From CAVDHB01 sp963608705 (GTDB lineage Bacteria; Bacteroidota; Bacteroidia; Bacteroidales; Bacteroidaceae): 64,000 nucleotides of DNA. A program made the position numbers and the translations under genes. The notes under the pieces are model-generated. The model worked only from the letters and a program-made list of their open reading frames with translations. It searched no databases and was not told the DNA's origin. Location of the stretch: contig CAVDHB010000051.1 in assembly GCA_963608705.1 (NCBI GenBank), positions 1 to 64,000 of the forward strand, written 5' to 3'. Numbering within the stretch: position 1 is the stretch's first letter; every line of letters begins with the position of its first letter. This document shows, one piece after another, positions 8,800-16,641 of this stretch.

Positions 8800-10305
8800 A
8801 TGGCAGATAAAGTATCTCTAAAAGCAAACGATGGAAGCACCGTAGAGTTTTATGATGAAATAAAAGCTCAAGGTGGTGTTAAAGATGTTTATTTCAGTCC
8901 CGACAAAACATATGTTGTGGCTTTTTATCGAAAGCCTATTAACGCTAACGATAGAGAGCGCATCAATAATATTGTTGGCATTTATCGTGAACGAATATTT
9001 AATACCCCTGAAGGGGCTTACTGGAAAGATCTTTTTGCTTGGCCAACAAAAATGGTTGAATGGAATGGCAAAACAGGTATTGTCATGCCATTCTATGATA
9101 AAAAATATTTCTTTTCAGATGGACCTTGGAATATAAAGGGAAAAGAAATTAATATAAAGGGAAAAGAAAAGGAAGGTAAATGGTTCGCTTCTGCAAAACT
9201 AAGAAACAACTTTCTTCCAGCAGACCAAAAGGGTAATTGGTTGACAAATCTCCACATGTGTATCAAGATCGCACGTGCAGTCCGGCGTCTCCATGCTGCA
9301 GGTTTGGCACATTCGGATTTATCCTATAAAAATATATTAGTTGACCCTATAACCGGTAGCGCATGTATCATAGATGATGACAGTTTGGTGGTTCCAGGCA
9401 AATTTCCGCCAGAAGTAATCGGAACTCCTGACTTTATTGCCCCAGAAGTTATTGAGACAAAACATTTACCCTTGGATGACAAGCAGCGAAAGTTACCGAG
9501 TATCTATACCGATCGTCATGCTTTGGCTGTGTTGATATATATGTATCTTCTTAATAGGCATCCATTAAGGGGTGGAAAGGTTAATGATATCAATGATAGT
9601 GGTCGTGATGAAGAATTGTCAATGGGCGAGAAAGCTTTATTTATTGAAAATCCAACAGATAAATCTAATAGAGTAAAAGCCCAGCAATTATCTCCATCCG
9701 AATTACCTCAAGGAGATCCCTCTAAAATGCCTTATACATTATGTGGTCCTTACTTAAAAAAATTGTTTGACCGTGCATTTATTGATGGATTGCATGAACC
9801 ATTGCAACGTCCAAGTGCAGCTGAGTGGGAAGATGCTTTAGTAAAAACTGCCGATTTGGTACAACCATGTCAGAATCCAAATTGTGAGGCTCATTGGTTT
9901 GTTTTTGACAATACTAGAAAGCCCAAATGTCCTTTTTGTGGCCAAGAGTATCATGGGCAGTTACCGATATTGAATTTTTATTATGCACCGTCTCATGGTA
10001 AATTCATATCAGAAAATTATCGTTTAATGGTTTATGACAAGCAAACTCTATATAAATGGCATTCCAATAATTTGATATCTCCTACTGAACGAATTTCAGA
10101 AGCAGATAAAAAGCCTGTTGGAGATTTTCATTTTTTCAAGAACCAATGGATTCTCATAAATAGGAATCTCCCTGATATGATGGATATTACTGAGAAAAAA
10201 GCTATATCAATAGGCGATTATGTACCTCTGACTGAAGGTCGACAGATTTTATTGGATAAAGGACAAGGAGGAAGACTTGTTATAGTCCAGCTTGTCAATA
10301 ATTAG
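8800..10305 (+). CDS. Ser/Thr-kinase-like protein with C-terminal zinc ribbon
   Basis: This 501-residue protein has a protein-kinase fold. The catalytic loop reads HSDLSYKNI (H171-S172-D173, in place of HRD), the metal-binding DFG is DDD (192-194), and the activation segment ends GTPDFIAPEV. The key Asp173 and Asn are kept, so catalysis is plausible. After the kinase domain comes a zinc ribbon, CQNPNCEAHW then CPFCG (about 363-385), and a further beta-rich tail. These features match kinases of predicted TerY-P systems. A 21-bp direct duplication at about 9128-9170 repeats NIKGKE within the linker. It starts 11 bp after the phosphatase, and substrates are unknown. Confidence 0.82.
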   Translation: MADKVSLKANDGSTVEFYDEIKAQGGVKDVYFSPDKTYVVAFYRKPINANDRERINNIVGIYRERIFNTPEGAYWKDLFAWPTKMVEWNGKTGIVMPFYDKKYFFSDGPWNIKGKEINIKGKEKEGKWFASAKLRNNFLPADQKGNWLTNLHMCIKIARAVRRLHAAGLAHSDLSYKNILVDPITGSACIIDDDSLVVPGKFPPEVIGTPDFIAPEVIETKHLPLDDKQRKLPSIYTDRHALAVLIYMYLLNRHPLRGGKVNDINDSGRDEELSMGEKALFIENPTDKSNRVKAQQLSPSELPQGDPSKMPYTLCGPYLKKLFDRAFIDGLHEPLQRPSAAEWEDALVKTADLVQPCQNPNCEAHWFVFDNTRKPKCPFCGQEYHGQLPILNFYYAPSHGKFISENYRLMVYDKQTLYKWHSNNLISPTERISEADKKPVGDFHFFKNQWILINRNLPDMMDITEKKAISIGDYVPLTEGRQILLDKGQGGRLVIVQLVNN

Positions 10306-10313
10306 AAAAAACA

Positions 10314-10634
10314 ATGAAACAGTTGTTTGTTTTCATTATAGTCATTTCGTTAATCCTTTTCGGCTCCATAATTAGGGGTAATTGGATTGTGCTTTTGAAG
10401 CTGTTATGTGGATTATTTCTGATAGTACTCATGCTTTATTGGAAAATTGCACCATTTAAAGGTCAGCTATTTCCTAAATATCAAAGAGCCTTTGGAATAA
10501 TTGAAAACATCTTTGTAAAGACATTGGGTGTAATCAAATTCATTCCTAAGGCACAAATTGGACAACATTTGCAACTTGACACATCCATAATGTTTTACAT
10601 AATAGTAATCTCATTAGTGTTGATTATATTGTAA
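10314..10634 (+). CDS. Small membrane protein of the ter operon
   Basis: The 106-residue product has two hydrophobic segments near the N-terminus (about 4-20 and 26-42) and one at the C-terminus (about 91-106), with a basic amphipathic middle (FPKYQRAFG, KFIPKAQ). I recognise no family. It sits 8 bp after the kinase and upstream of a microprotein and a Ca2+ pump, so it may anchor the soluble components to the membrane or modulate the pump. That role is inference from position only. Confidence 0.6.
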   Translation: MKQLFVFIIVISLILFGSIIRGNWIVLLKLLCGLFLIVLMLYWKIAPFKGQLFPKYQRAFGIIENIFVKTLGVIKFIPKAQIGQHLQLDTSIMFYIIVISLVLIIL

Positions 10635-10663
10635 ATACTTCGATGTGAAATTAGTGACTATAT

Positions 10664-10834
10664 ATGGCAAAGAAGATAATAGATATACCGGGAGTAAGTT
10701 TTTCGTGGAAGCGAGCTTTAGGTATAACCAAAGCAAAACAAAAAATTGCGAGACAAACTGGAATTCCAACATCAAAATTCGGTTTGGAAAGAAAAATCGG
10801 TGCGGCATTACTTAAAATGCTGTTTTGTAGGTGA
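10664..10834 (+). CDS. 56-residue basic microprotein of the ter operon
   Basis: ATG at 10664 opens a 56-codon frame ending in TGA at 10832-10834. The product starts MAKKIIDIPGVSFSWKRALG, continues with a Lys/Arg-rich segment containing GIPTSKFGLERK, and ends KMLFCR. It is strongly basic, has no membrane segment and falls in a 225-bp gap that otherwise has no gene, co-directional with both neighbours. Coding potential is supported by composition and operon position. I do not know the function. It could be a nucleic-acid-binding or regulatory peptide. Confidence 0.55.
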   Translation: MAKKIIDIPGVSFSWKRALGITKAKQKIARQTGIPTSKFGLERKIGAALLKMLFCR

Positions 10835-10859
10835 TTATTAATTAAAAGAGCAATATATT

Positions 10860-13547
10860 ATGCAACAAAAAAAACATTACGTTGGCTTGACAAATGCTGA
10901 AGTGCTGGAAAGTCGCAAAAGACATGGTGTAAATATTCTTACTCCACCAGAAAAAGATCCTTTGTGGAAACAATTCTTGGAAAAGTTCAAGGATCCTCTC
11001 ATCATTATTTTAATGATAGCAGGTGTGCTTTCCATAGGGATTTCTATTTATGAGCATTTTTTCTTAGGTGAAGGTCTTGCGGTATTTTTTGAACCGATAG
11101 GTATCTTCGTAGCCATACTGCTTGCAACGGGATTAGCTTTCTATTTTGAACTAAAAGCAGATAAAGAATTTGCTATTCTTAATCAAGTGAATGACGATGA
11201 GCTTGTTGAAGTTATACGAAATGCAAATGCTACACAAATTCCTAAAAAGGACGTAGTCGTTGGTGATGTCATAATACTCAATACGGGATCTGAAGTCCCG
11301 GCTGATGGCGACTTATTAGAAAGTGTTAGTTTGAGTATCGATGAGTCAACTCTTACGGGAGAGCCTATTTGTCGCAAAAGTACAAATAAAGAAGATTTTG
11401 ATAAAGACGCAACATATCCAACAAACTTTGTCCTCAAAGGAACAAAGGTAATGGAGGGACATGGTATATTTAGGGTTACGGCTGTCGGTGATAAAACAGA
11501 AAATGGAAAAGTATTTGAGGCCGCTCAAATAGATGATAGTGTCAAGACACCTCTTAATGAACAATTGGATGGATTAAGTGATCTGATTACAAAATTGAGC
11601 TATGGATTTGCCGGGTTGGTTGTCATAGGACGCTTATTGATATATTTCATGGGTGACAACTCAATGGAATGGGCGCATATCACAGCATATGTGCTACAAA
11701 CGTTGATGATTGCAGTTACTTTGATTGTGGTTGCAGTACCTGAGGGACTGCCTATGGCTGTAACTTTGAGCCTTGCATATAGTATGCGGCGAATGCTGAA
11801 AACCAATAATCTCGTCCGAAAGATGCACGCTTGTGAAACAATGGGTGCAACAACTGTTATCTGTACAGATAAAACTGGTACACTTACACAAAATCAAATG
11901 AGTGTTGAAGAGACCAATTTCTATGGCTTAATCAATCAAAACTTAGGTACAGATGAAATCAGTTGCTTGATTAAGGAAGGAATAGCTCTTAATTCTACAG
12001 CATCATTGGATTTTACCAATCCTAATAAACCAACAGTATTAGGCAATCCTACGGAAGGAGCTCTTCTGTTATGGCTTAAGAACAAAGGTGTCGATTATCG
12101 AAAATTAAAAGAGAATACAACAATAATTGAAGAACTTCCTTTCTCAACAGAAAGGAAATACATGGCTACAGTAGTAGAATCCTCTCAGTTTAAAGGGGAA
12201 AAAATTCTCTATGTTAAAGGAGCACCTGAAATTGTTTCTTCTCTTTGTGAGCATATTAATAGAAATATAGAGACCTCAGAAATGGAGAAACAGCTACTCA
12301 ATTACCAGAATCGTGCTATGCGAACTTTAGGTTTTGCTTACCAAATACTTCATGATGGTGATGTGGCAATATCTGACAATAAAGTTGTAGCTAAAAATCT
12401 CATATTTATGGGCATTGTTGCCATAGCTGACCCTGTTCGTAAAGATGTTCCCACAGCAGTGCAAGAGTGTATTTCTGCAGGTATAAATATAAAGATTGTC
12501 ACAGGTGATACCCCTGGAACAGCTAAGGAAATTGGTCGCCAAATAGGTCTTTGGACGAAAGAGGACAATGATAATTCACTGATAACAGGTAATGAGTTCG
12601 CAAAATTATCAGAAAAAGAACTTGATAAAAAAGTATTAAATCTGAAAATTATTGCTCGTGCTCGTCCTATGGATAAGAAGCGTTTAGTTGAATCACTTCA
12701 AAGGAACAATCAGGTAGTAGCCGTAACAGGTGACGGTACTAATGATGCACCTGCGCTTAAAGCAGCCCACGTTGGTCTGTCTATGGGGGATGGAACTTCT
12801 GTTGCAAAGGAAGCGTCAGACATTACCATCATTGACAACTCATTTAGTAGTATTTGCCGGGCTGTAATGTGGGGGCGTTCACTTTATCAGAATATTCAGC
12901 GATTCTTATTGTTCCAGCTTACAGTTAATGTGGCAGCATGTTTCATTGTATTAGTCGGAGCATTTATGGGAACTGAGTCTCCGTTGACTGTTACTCAAAT
13001 GCTTTGGGTAAACTTGATAATGGATACATTTGGAGCAATGGCTCTCGCTTCTTTGCCCCCATCGGAATCTGTAATGAAAGAAAAGCCTCGCAATCGCAAA
13101 GCGTTCATTCTTACTAAGCAAATGAAAAAAGATATTCTTGGTGTAGGAGGATTTTTCTTTTTACTGCTTGTGGCATTTCTCTATATATTTCAACATACAG
13201 AGATAACACAAATGACAGATTTATTACATTGTAAACTTGGAAAAGCTAATGGTTTATCTCCATACGAACAGACGCTACTTTTTTCCATCTTTGTGTGGAC
13301 GCATCTTTGGTATATGTTCAACACCCGTTCATTTGAAACAGGAAAAAGTTTCTTTAAACTCAGAATGAGTAAAGAATTCTTTACCATTGTTGCAATCATC
13401 TTTATTGGTCAGGTTGTAATAGTAGAAGTTATCTATGATTTCTTCAATTGTACCCCAATGAAATTTGTTGATTGGATAATAATAGTGGTATTATCTTCAT
13501 TAGTCCTCTGGTTTAGAGAACTATGGCGATTAGCCTTTAGAAAATGA
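10860..13547 (+). CDS. Ca2+-transporting P-type ATPase (PMCA-like, type IIB)
   Basis: This 895-residue integral membrane pump has the full P-type layout: an N-terminal cation-ATPase domain, the actuator TGEP loop (STLTGEPI, about 163-170), the M4 ion-binding PEGLP (about 295), the phosphorylated aspartate in DKTGTLT (D337), and the hinge TGDGTNDAPALKAAHVG (about 623-639). The type IIB/PMCA-like assignment rests on the PEGLPMAVTLSLAYSM M4 and the WVNLIMDTFGAMALA M6 segment. It would export Ca2+ from the cytosol. It lies 25 bp after the microprotein gene and is the last gene before a terminator, which suggests that the Ca2+-binding TerD proteins and the pump act in one pathway. Confidence 0.9.
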   Translation: MQQKKHYVGLTNAEVLESRKRHGVNILTPPEKDPLWKQFLEKFKDPLIIILMIAGVLSIGISIYEHFFLGEGLAVFFEPIGIFVAILLATGLAFYFELKADKEFAILNQVNDDELVEVIRNANATQIPKKDVVVGDVIILNTGSEVPADGDLLESVSLSIDESTLTGEPICRKSTNKEDFDKDATYPTNFVLKGTKVMEGHGIFRVTAVGDKTENGKVFEAAQIDDSVKTPLNEQLDGLSDLITKLSYGFAGLVVIGRLLIYFMGDNSMEWAHITAYVLQTLMIAVTLIVVAVPEGLPMAVTLSLAYSMRRMLKTNNLVRKMHACETMGATTVICTDKTGTLTQNQMSVEETNFYGLINQNLGTDEISCLIKEGIALNSTASLDFTNPNKPTVLGNPTEGALLLWLKNKGVDYRKLKENTTIIEELPFSTERKYMATVVESSQFKGEKILYVKGAPEIVSSLCEHINRNIETSEMEKQLLNYQNRAMRTLGFAYQILHDGDVAISDNKVVAKNLIFMGIVAIADPVRKDVPTAVQECISAGINIKIVTGDTPGTAKEIGRQIGLWTKEDNDNSLITGNEFAKLSEKELDKKVLNLKIIARARPMDKKRLVESLQRNNQVVAVTGDGTNDAPALKAAHVGLSMGDGTSVAKEASDITIIDNSFSSICRAVMWGRSLYQNIQRFLLFQLTVNVAACFIVLVGAFMGTESPLTVTQMLWVNLIMDTFGAMALASLPPSESVMKEKPRNRKAFILTKQMKKDILGVGGFFFLLLVAFLYIFQHTEITQMTDLLHCKLGKANGLSPYEQTLLFSIFVWTHLWYMFNTRSFETGKSFFKLRMSKEFFTIVAIIFIGQVVIVEVIYDFFNCTPMKFVDWIIIVVLSSLVLWFRELWRLAFRK

Positions 13548-13559
13548 TATTCAATTTGG

Positions 13560-13600
13560 GGAGTAAATCCATTGTGGTTTACTCCTCTGATTTTATTTTA
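13560..13600 (+). terminator. Rho-independent terminator after the ter operon
   Basis: An 8-bp stem GGAGTAAA / TTTACTCC with a 10-base loop is followed by a T-rich run (TCTGATTTTATTTTA). It lies just past the Ca2+-ATPase stop and ends the long plus-strand operon. Confidence 0.7.
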
Positions 13601-13609
13601 TGTAAACAT

Positions 13610-13815
13610 TCCATTTCCTCCTCACCTGATGAGATAATCGATGACGCACCGGGCTATTGTACTAGCTGCGGTGAACCGTTGGAGGACGCCGAACGCATAC
13701 TTGATTATGTGACACAAGTGGTGTCAATCCGAAACTGAAGCCGGTAATCAAGGAAATCCGCCACTATGTGACGGTATGCAAAAGCTGTGGGGAGCGCCTA
13801 CGCCAAGCCCTATGA
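13610..13815 (+). pseudogene. IS66-family transposase remnant, frameshifted
   Basis: Two overlapping frames together encode the N-terminal zinc-finger region of an IS66 TnpC transposase. The first reads PDEIIDDAPGYCTSCGEPLE then ILDYVTQVVSI. After a shift near 13728 the second reads KLKPVIKEIRHYVTV and CKSCGERLRQAL, then stops at 13813. The paired CxxC motifs and the wording of both halves are typical of IS66. No catalytic DDE region is present. It marks an old transposition event at the 3' edge of the ter island. Confidence 0.8.
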
Positions 13816-13865
13816 GGGCGAAGCCAATAGCCATAGAATGTTTGTTCATATCTGATTGAATTAAG

Positions 13866-14210
13866 TTAAAGTACCGCCGCAATCTTCCTTATGCTTTCAA
13901 GGCGTTGTGCGAATGTCTTGTTTCGCCTTGCGGTTACCATGTCATAATCAGCTTGCGTCTTTATCCAAATTCCCGCTTCAATTCCCAATGCGGCTTCAAG
14001 TAGCAAGGCATATTCCGTTGAAACTGGGCGTTTGCAGTTCAACACCTCATTAAGTGCGGTATATGGAATGCCCGTTTGTTCAGCCAGCTTCTTTTGCGAT
14101 ATGCCCTGGTATTCGATTTCTTCTTTTATCATTTCGCCCGGATGCACAGGTGTAAACGGTTCAAGATTGTTGGCAATCATTTTAGGGTCAACCCCTTTAA
14201 TCGTAATCAT
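13866..14210 (-). CDS. higA: HigA-type antitoxin (XRE helix-turn-helix)
   Basis: The 114-residue product has the HigA hallmark HPGEMIKEEIEYQGISQKKL (about 23-42) running into a helix-turn-helix (LAEQTGIPYTALNEVLNCKR) and then a dimerisation region with STEYALLLEAALGIEAGIW. HigA proteins bind HigB and repress the operon. It lies 6 bp downstream of a higB-like gene on the same strand, the usual higBA order. The gene itself appears intact, although its toxin partner does not. Confidence 0.88.
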   Translation of the reverse strand: MITIKGVDPKMIANNLEPFTPVHPGEMIKEEIEYQGISQKKLAEQTGIPYTALNEVLNCKRPVSTEYALLLEAALGIEAGIWIKTQADYDMVTARRNKTFAQRLESIRKIAAVL

Positions 14211-14216
14211 AACATG

Positions 14217-14534
14217 TCATTTATAATGGTTTGACAATTCCAAGACATTGCACACGTTGACAATGGGTTCCGATCCTTGCTCCGTAACGGTAAATTCTAT
14301 ACGATATTGCTTGTTTACCCTAATGGAAGAAATGCCCGCCTTGTCGCCTTTCAGCACTTCGTAATTCAAGGAATTTACAGTGAACAGCGACTGAACGTTG
14401 GTGGCACCGAGCAAATAGCGGATGCAAATTTGGTATTTGCGTACTACCTCTGGTTGGAAGCGGTGCTTTTTGTCGCTTTTACCCGTTTCGTAGAGTTCAC
14501 GGAGATAAACCTTGTCGACGCTTTGAAAAGTTGT
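14217..14534 (-). pseudogene. higB: HigB-like toxin lacking its start
   Basis: Reading upstream of the TTG at 14414, the same frame stays open and matches a RelE/HigB-type toxin: DKVYLRELYE, KHRFQPEVVRKYQ, then NSLNYEVLKGDKAGISSIRV, QYRIEF and the C-terminal VLELSNHYK. Homology reaches about VDK at 14517-14519, then a TGA lies at 14535-14537, and no ATG or GTG start is present in between. The 5' end abuts a plus-strand transposase remnant starting around 14520. I infer that the toxin's first codons were replaced by the insertion, leaving at most a TTG-started 65-residue fragment. Confidence 0.75.
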
Positions 14535-14813
14535 TCAGCGAAGTTACGCAAAAGTTTTAAAACAGCGTTCATTCAACTCTTGATTTTGTATATGGTACTG
14601 CCAAGAAAGATTAATTTCACCCAAATGGGACGTTACTCGGACAGCTCGGAACAACGCTTCCGGCAGTTGTTTGAACGTGAGTTTGACTGGATGCGGTTCA
14701 ATCTCTTCCTCATGCGGCAACGATACTATCCGTCGCTTTCCATCGGATTGCTAAAGGTCTATATGAATAATATTTACCTGCTCAAAAGAATTTTTAACGG
14801 ACTATTATCTTAA
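14523..14813 (+). pseudogene. DDE transposase N-terminal remnant
   Basis: From a TTG at 14523 the frame encodes FKTAFIQLLILYMVLPRKI then NFTQMGRYSDSSEQRFRQLF and EREFDWMRFNLFLM. This is the conserved N-terminal block of a common Bacteroidota DDE transposase family. The homology fades after about 14720, and the frame stops at 14813, far short of a full transposase. A second short frame (14812-14883) reads KLIKRIGADKDGHWEIIK and could be a tail of the same or another element. It overlaps and truncates the higB 5' end. Confidence 0.7.
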
Positions 14814-14889
14814 TAAACTGAATGGAAAACTCATTAAACGCATTGGGGCTGATAAGGACGGACATTGGGAAATAATCAAGTAGGTTCTC

Positions 14890-14944
14890 CCGTCATGCGA
14901 TTCATCACTGATGAGTGTGGAGACGTGATAAATCACGTCTCTAC
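14890..14944. repeat. Dispersed hairpin element (copy at 14.9 kb)
   Basis: The sequence ATTCATCACTGATGAGTGTG leads into a hairpin with arms AGACGTGAT and ATCACGTCT, then CTAC. The same unit, in reverse orientation, occurs at 33.47-33.53 kb. The remaining non-coding stretch up to 15211 holds this element and a smaller GAAGC-type repeat near 15114-15154. Confidence 0.75.
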
Positions 14945-15113
14945 TGGTTGATGAACACGTAGGAAATGCTTCGTCATGCGACGAATTGCGTATCAGAATC
15001 TAACTTACTTTTAAATGGAATTTGTATAAAGACAAAAGTTTAAACTACTTCTATAATCAGAACTAAATACTGTGTCTTTGGCCATTCATGAAAAACCCAT
15101 AAAAAAGCAATAC

Positions 15114-15154
15114 TGCTTCATCCGCCAATGAAGCCTGCTTCATTAGCGTTTGAA
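15114..15154. repeat. GAAGC-type inverted repeat
   Basis: The stretch has alternating GCTTCAT and ATGAAGC words around CCAATGAAGCCT. The same CCAATGAAGCCT core occurs in the larger hairpin at 59.43 kb, so this may be a degraded member of that family. Confidence 0.4.
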
Positions 15155-15211
15155 GTGTATTACCTTAACACCTCTTTATTACACACACTATCATGATTTT
15201 GAATTTTGCCA

Positions 15212-16381
15212 TCAGTAATTCATGCCAAAGTTCCAAAGAGGTATGATTATGCCATGTCCTGTTTCTATGTCGTCTTTCACAATGCGTCCATCTTTTACAT
15301 CTTCTATCTGTTTCTTCCCTTTTTTGCGTCCACTAATTTCGAATGTATAGCCATTTATTGTGAAGTCTGATACTTTCGATGAGGTGATGGGCTGCTTTTC
15401 TCTCATCTGATTGTAAAAGAAAGTCTCCCTGACGTTTCCGATGTTCGGGGTGGAGAGAAGTATTGACATCAGACTTGGATTATCGACATATACCTTTTCG
15501 ATCTTTCCGAGACCTCTCATTCCCGAAGTGTCGTCTCTCAATAAGCCAATCATTCCGGCTCGTTCCAGATATACGAGATAATCAGGCACATTGTTCTTGC
15601 TCACACCTATTTCCGTGGCAAGGTTTTCCATGCTGGGTTTATAAGGCGCAAGTCCTGAAAGTATCACAAGCATTCGCTTGAGTTTTCTTGCCGTGGATAC
15701 TTTCATGTCAGCGTATTGTGGAATATCTACCTCTATCGTCTGGTCTACCACTTGTTGCATTCTTTGTGCGAAGTCGCCTTCGATGGCAAAAGGATAGTAC
15801 CCACGATTCAGATAATCACGGAAAAGGGGTAGAGGATGTTCCACTTCTGGAATCTCAACCTGCTGGTTCAGTATCTCTTCAAAAGTGAAAGCCCTGCTTT
15901 TGATACCATGAAAGAGTTGTAAATATTCTCTGAAAGATAATCCTTGCATCATGTACATCAATGCTCTGCGGCTAAGGTCTGCCTCCCCTCGTTTGATGTC
16001 AAGTACAGATGAGCCTGTGAAAACAATGTGCAATGATGGATGCATATCATATATTTGTTTCAATTCTCGGCTCCAACCAGGGTACTTGTGGATTTCATCA
16101 ATGTAAATATGTGTACCTCCTTCCTTTATGAAATCATCGGTGAGATTTATGAGGGAATGTTTGGTGAAATAGAGGTTGTCGGCAGACACATACAGATGAT
16201 TCCCTTCAGTGGATTGCTTGATTCGTTGTATGATCATTGTTGATTTCCCCACGCCTCGTGGTCCTATGATTCCCACCAATCTGCTGTTCCAGTTGATTTC
16301 ATCATATTTGTACCTTATGAAGTCTATGGAAATGCGTTTTAGCAATTCCTCCATGTATGCGTATAGTGAAATGTCTATCAT
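15212..16381 (-). CDS. AAA_14/DUF4143 ATP-binding protein
   Basis: This 389-residue protein has an N-terminal P-loop ATPase domain with Walker A GPRGVGKST (about 40-48), Walker B HIYIDEIHK (about 90-98) and sensor VFTGSS. A C-terminal DUF4143 domain follows, with a winged-helix-like YKPSMENLATEIGVSKNNVP and a nuclease-fold-like end (FEISGRKKGKKQ). Such proteins are common in Bacteroidota and their function is not established. The promoter region upstream carries three palindromes spaced exactly 33 bp apart, one overlapping the presumed promoter, suggesting autoregulation. It is transcribed divergently from the Memo-AMMECR1 gene. Confidence 0.85.
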   Translation of the reverse strand: MIDISLYAYMEELLKRISIDFIRYKYDEINWNSRLVGIIGPRGVGKSTMIIQRIKQSTEGNHLYVSADNLYFTKHSLINLTDDFIKEGGTHIYIDEIHKYPGWSRELKQIYDMHPSLHIVFTGSSVLDIKRGEADLSRRALMYMMQGLSFREYLQLFHGIKSRAFTFEEILNQQVEIPEVEHPLPLFRDYLNRGYYPFAIEGDFAQRMQQVVDQTIEVDIPQYADMKVSTARKLKRMLVILSGLAPYKPSMENLATEIGVSKNNVPDYLVYLERAGMIGLLRDDTSGMRGLGKIEKVYVDNPSLMSILLSTPNIGNVRETFFYNQMREKQPITSSKVSDFTINGYTFEISGRKKGKKQIEDVKDGRIVKDDIETGHGIIIPLWNFGMNY

Positions 16382-16421
16382 TATTCCTTATTTTGACGAT
16401 GAATATCTTCTAATGACGGTA

Positions 16422-16429
16422 CAAATATA
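16422..16429 (-). promoter_or_regulatory. Putative -7 box for the DUF4143 ATPase
   Basis: Read on the minus strand, the bases give TATATTTG, matching TAnnTTTG, about 40 bp before the ATPase start. The region up to the expected -33 position overlaps the first palindrome at 16437-16451. Confidence 0.5.
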
Positions 16430-16436
16430 CAAATAA

Positions 16437-16517
16437 TCCCTCATTGAGGGATAAAAAGATGAGAAAAGTTCCCTTATTGAGGGATGTTTTTAAGGGTTTT
16501 CCTCCCTCAATGAGGGA
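16437..16517. repeat. Three 15-bp palindromes with 33-bp periodicity
   Basis: TCCCTCATTGAGGGA (16437-16451), TCCCTTATTGAGGGA (16470-16484) and TCCCTCAATGAGGGA (16503-16517) start exactly 33 bp apart, about three helical turns. They lie between the divergent ATPase and Memo-AMMECR1 genes, next to the ATPase promoter. I interpret them as an operator array. Confidence 0.85.
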
Positions 16518-16587
16518 ATTTCGACTGTTTTAGTATGGCTGTATATCAGATATTGGCTGTCTGAATGAATATACGACGAATGTGTCT

Positions 16588-16619
16588 TTTGTGATTCTCA
16601 GAATAACTTCGTATCTTTA
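16588..16619 (+). promoter_or_regulatory. Promoter of the AmmeMemoRadiSam genes
   Basis: TTTG at 16588-16591, a 20-bp spacer and TATCTTTA at 16612-16619 fit the Bacteroidota promoter. An AAAGGAGG site follows at 16629-16636, then ATG at 16642. Confidence 0.7.
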
Positions 16620-16641
16620 CGCAAAACAAAAGGAGGAAATC

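Noticed and set aside
10614..10808. 64-codon minus-strand frame
   Set aside because: Antisense to the 56-residue microprotein and lacking a supporting context.
16437..16517. Possible mini-CRISPR (three repeats, 18-bp gaps)
   Set aside because: The repeats are only 15-bp palindromes and the gaps too short for spacers; operator sites beside a promoter fit better.
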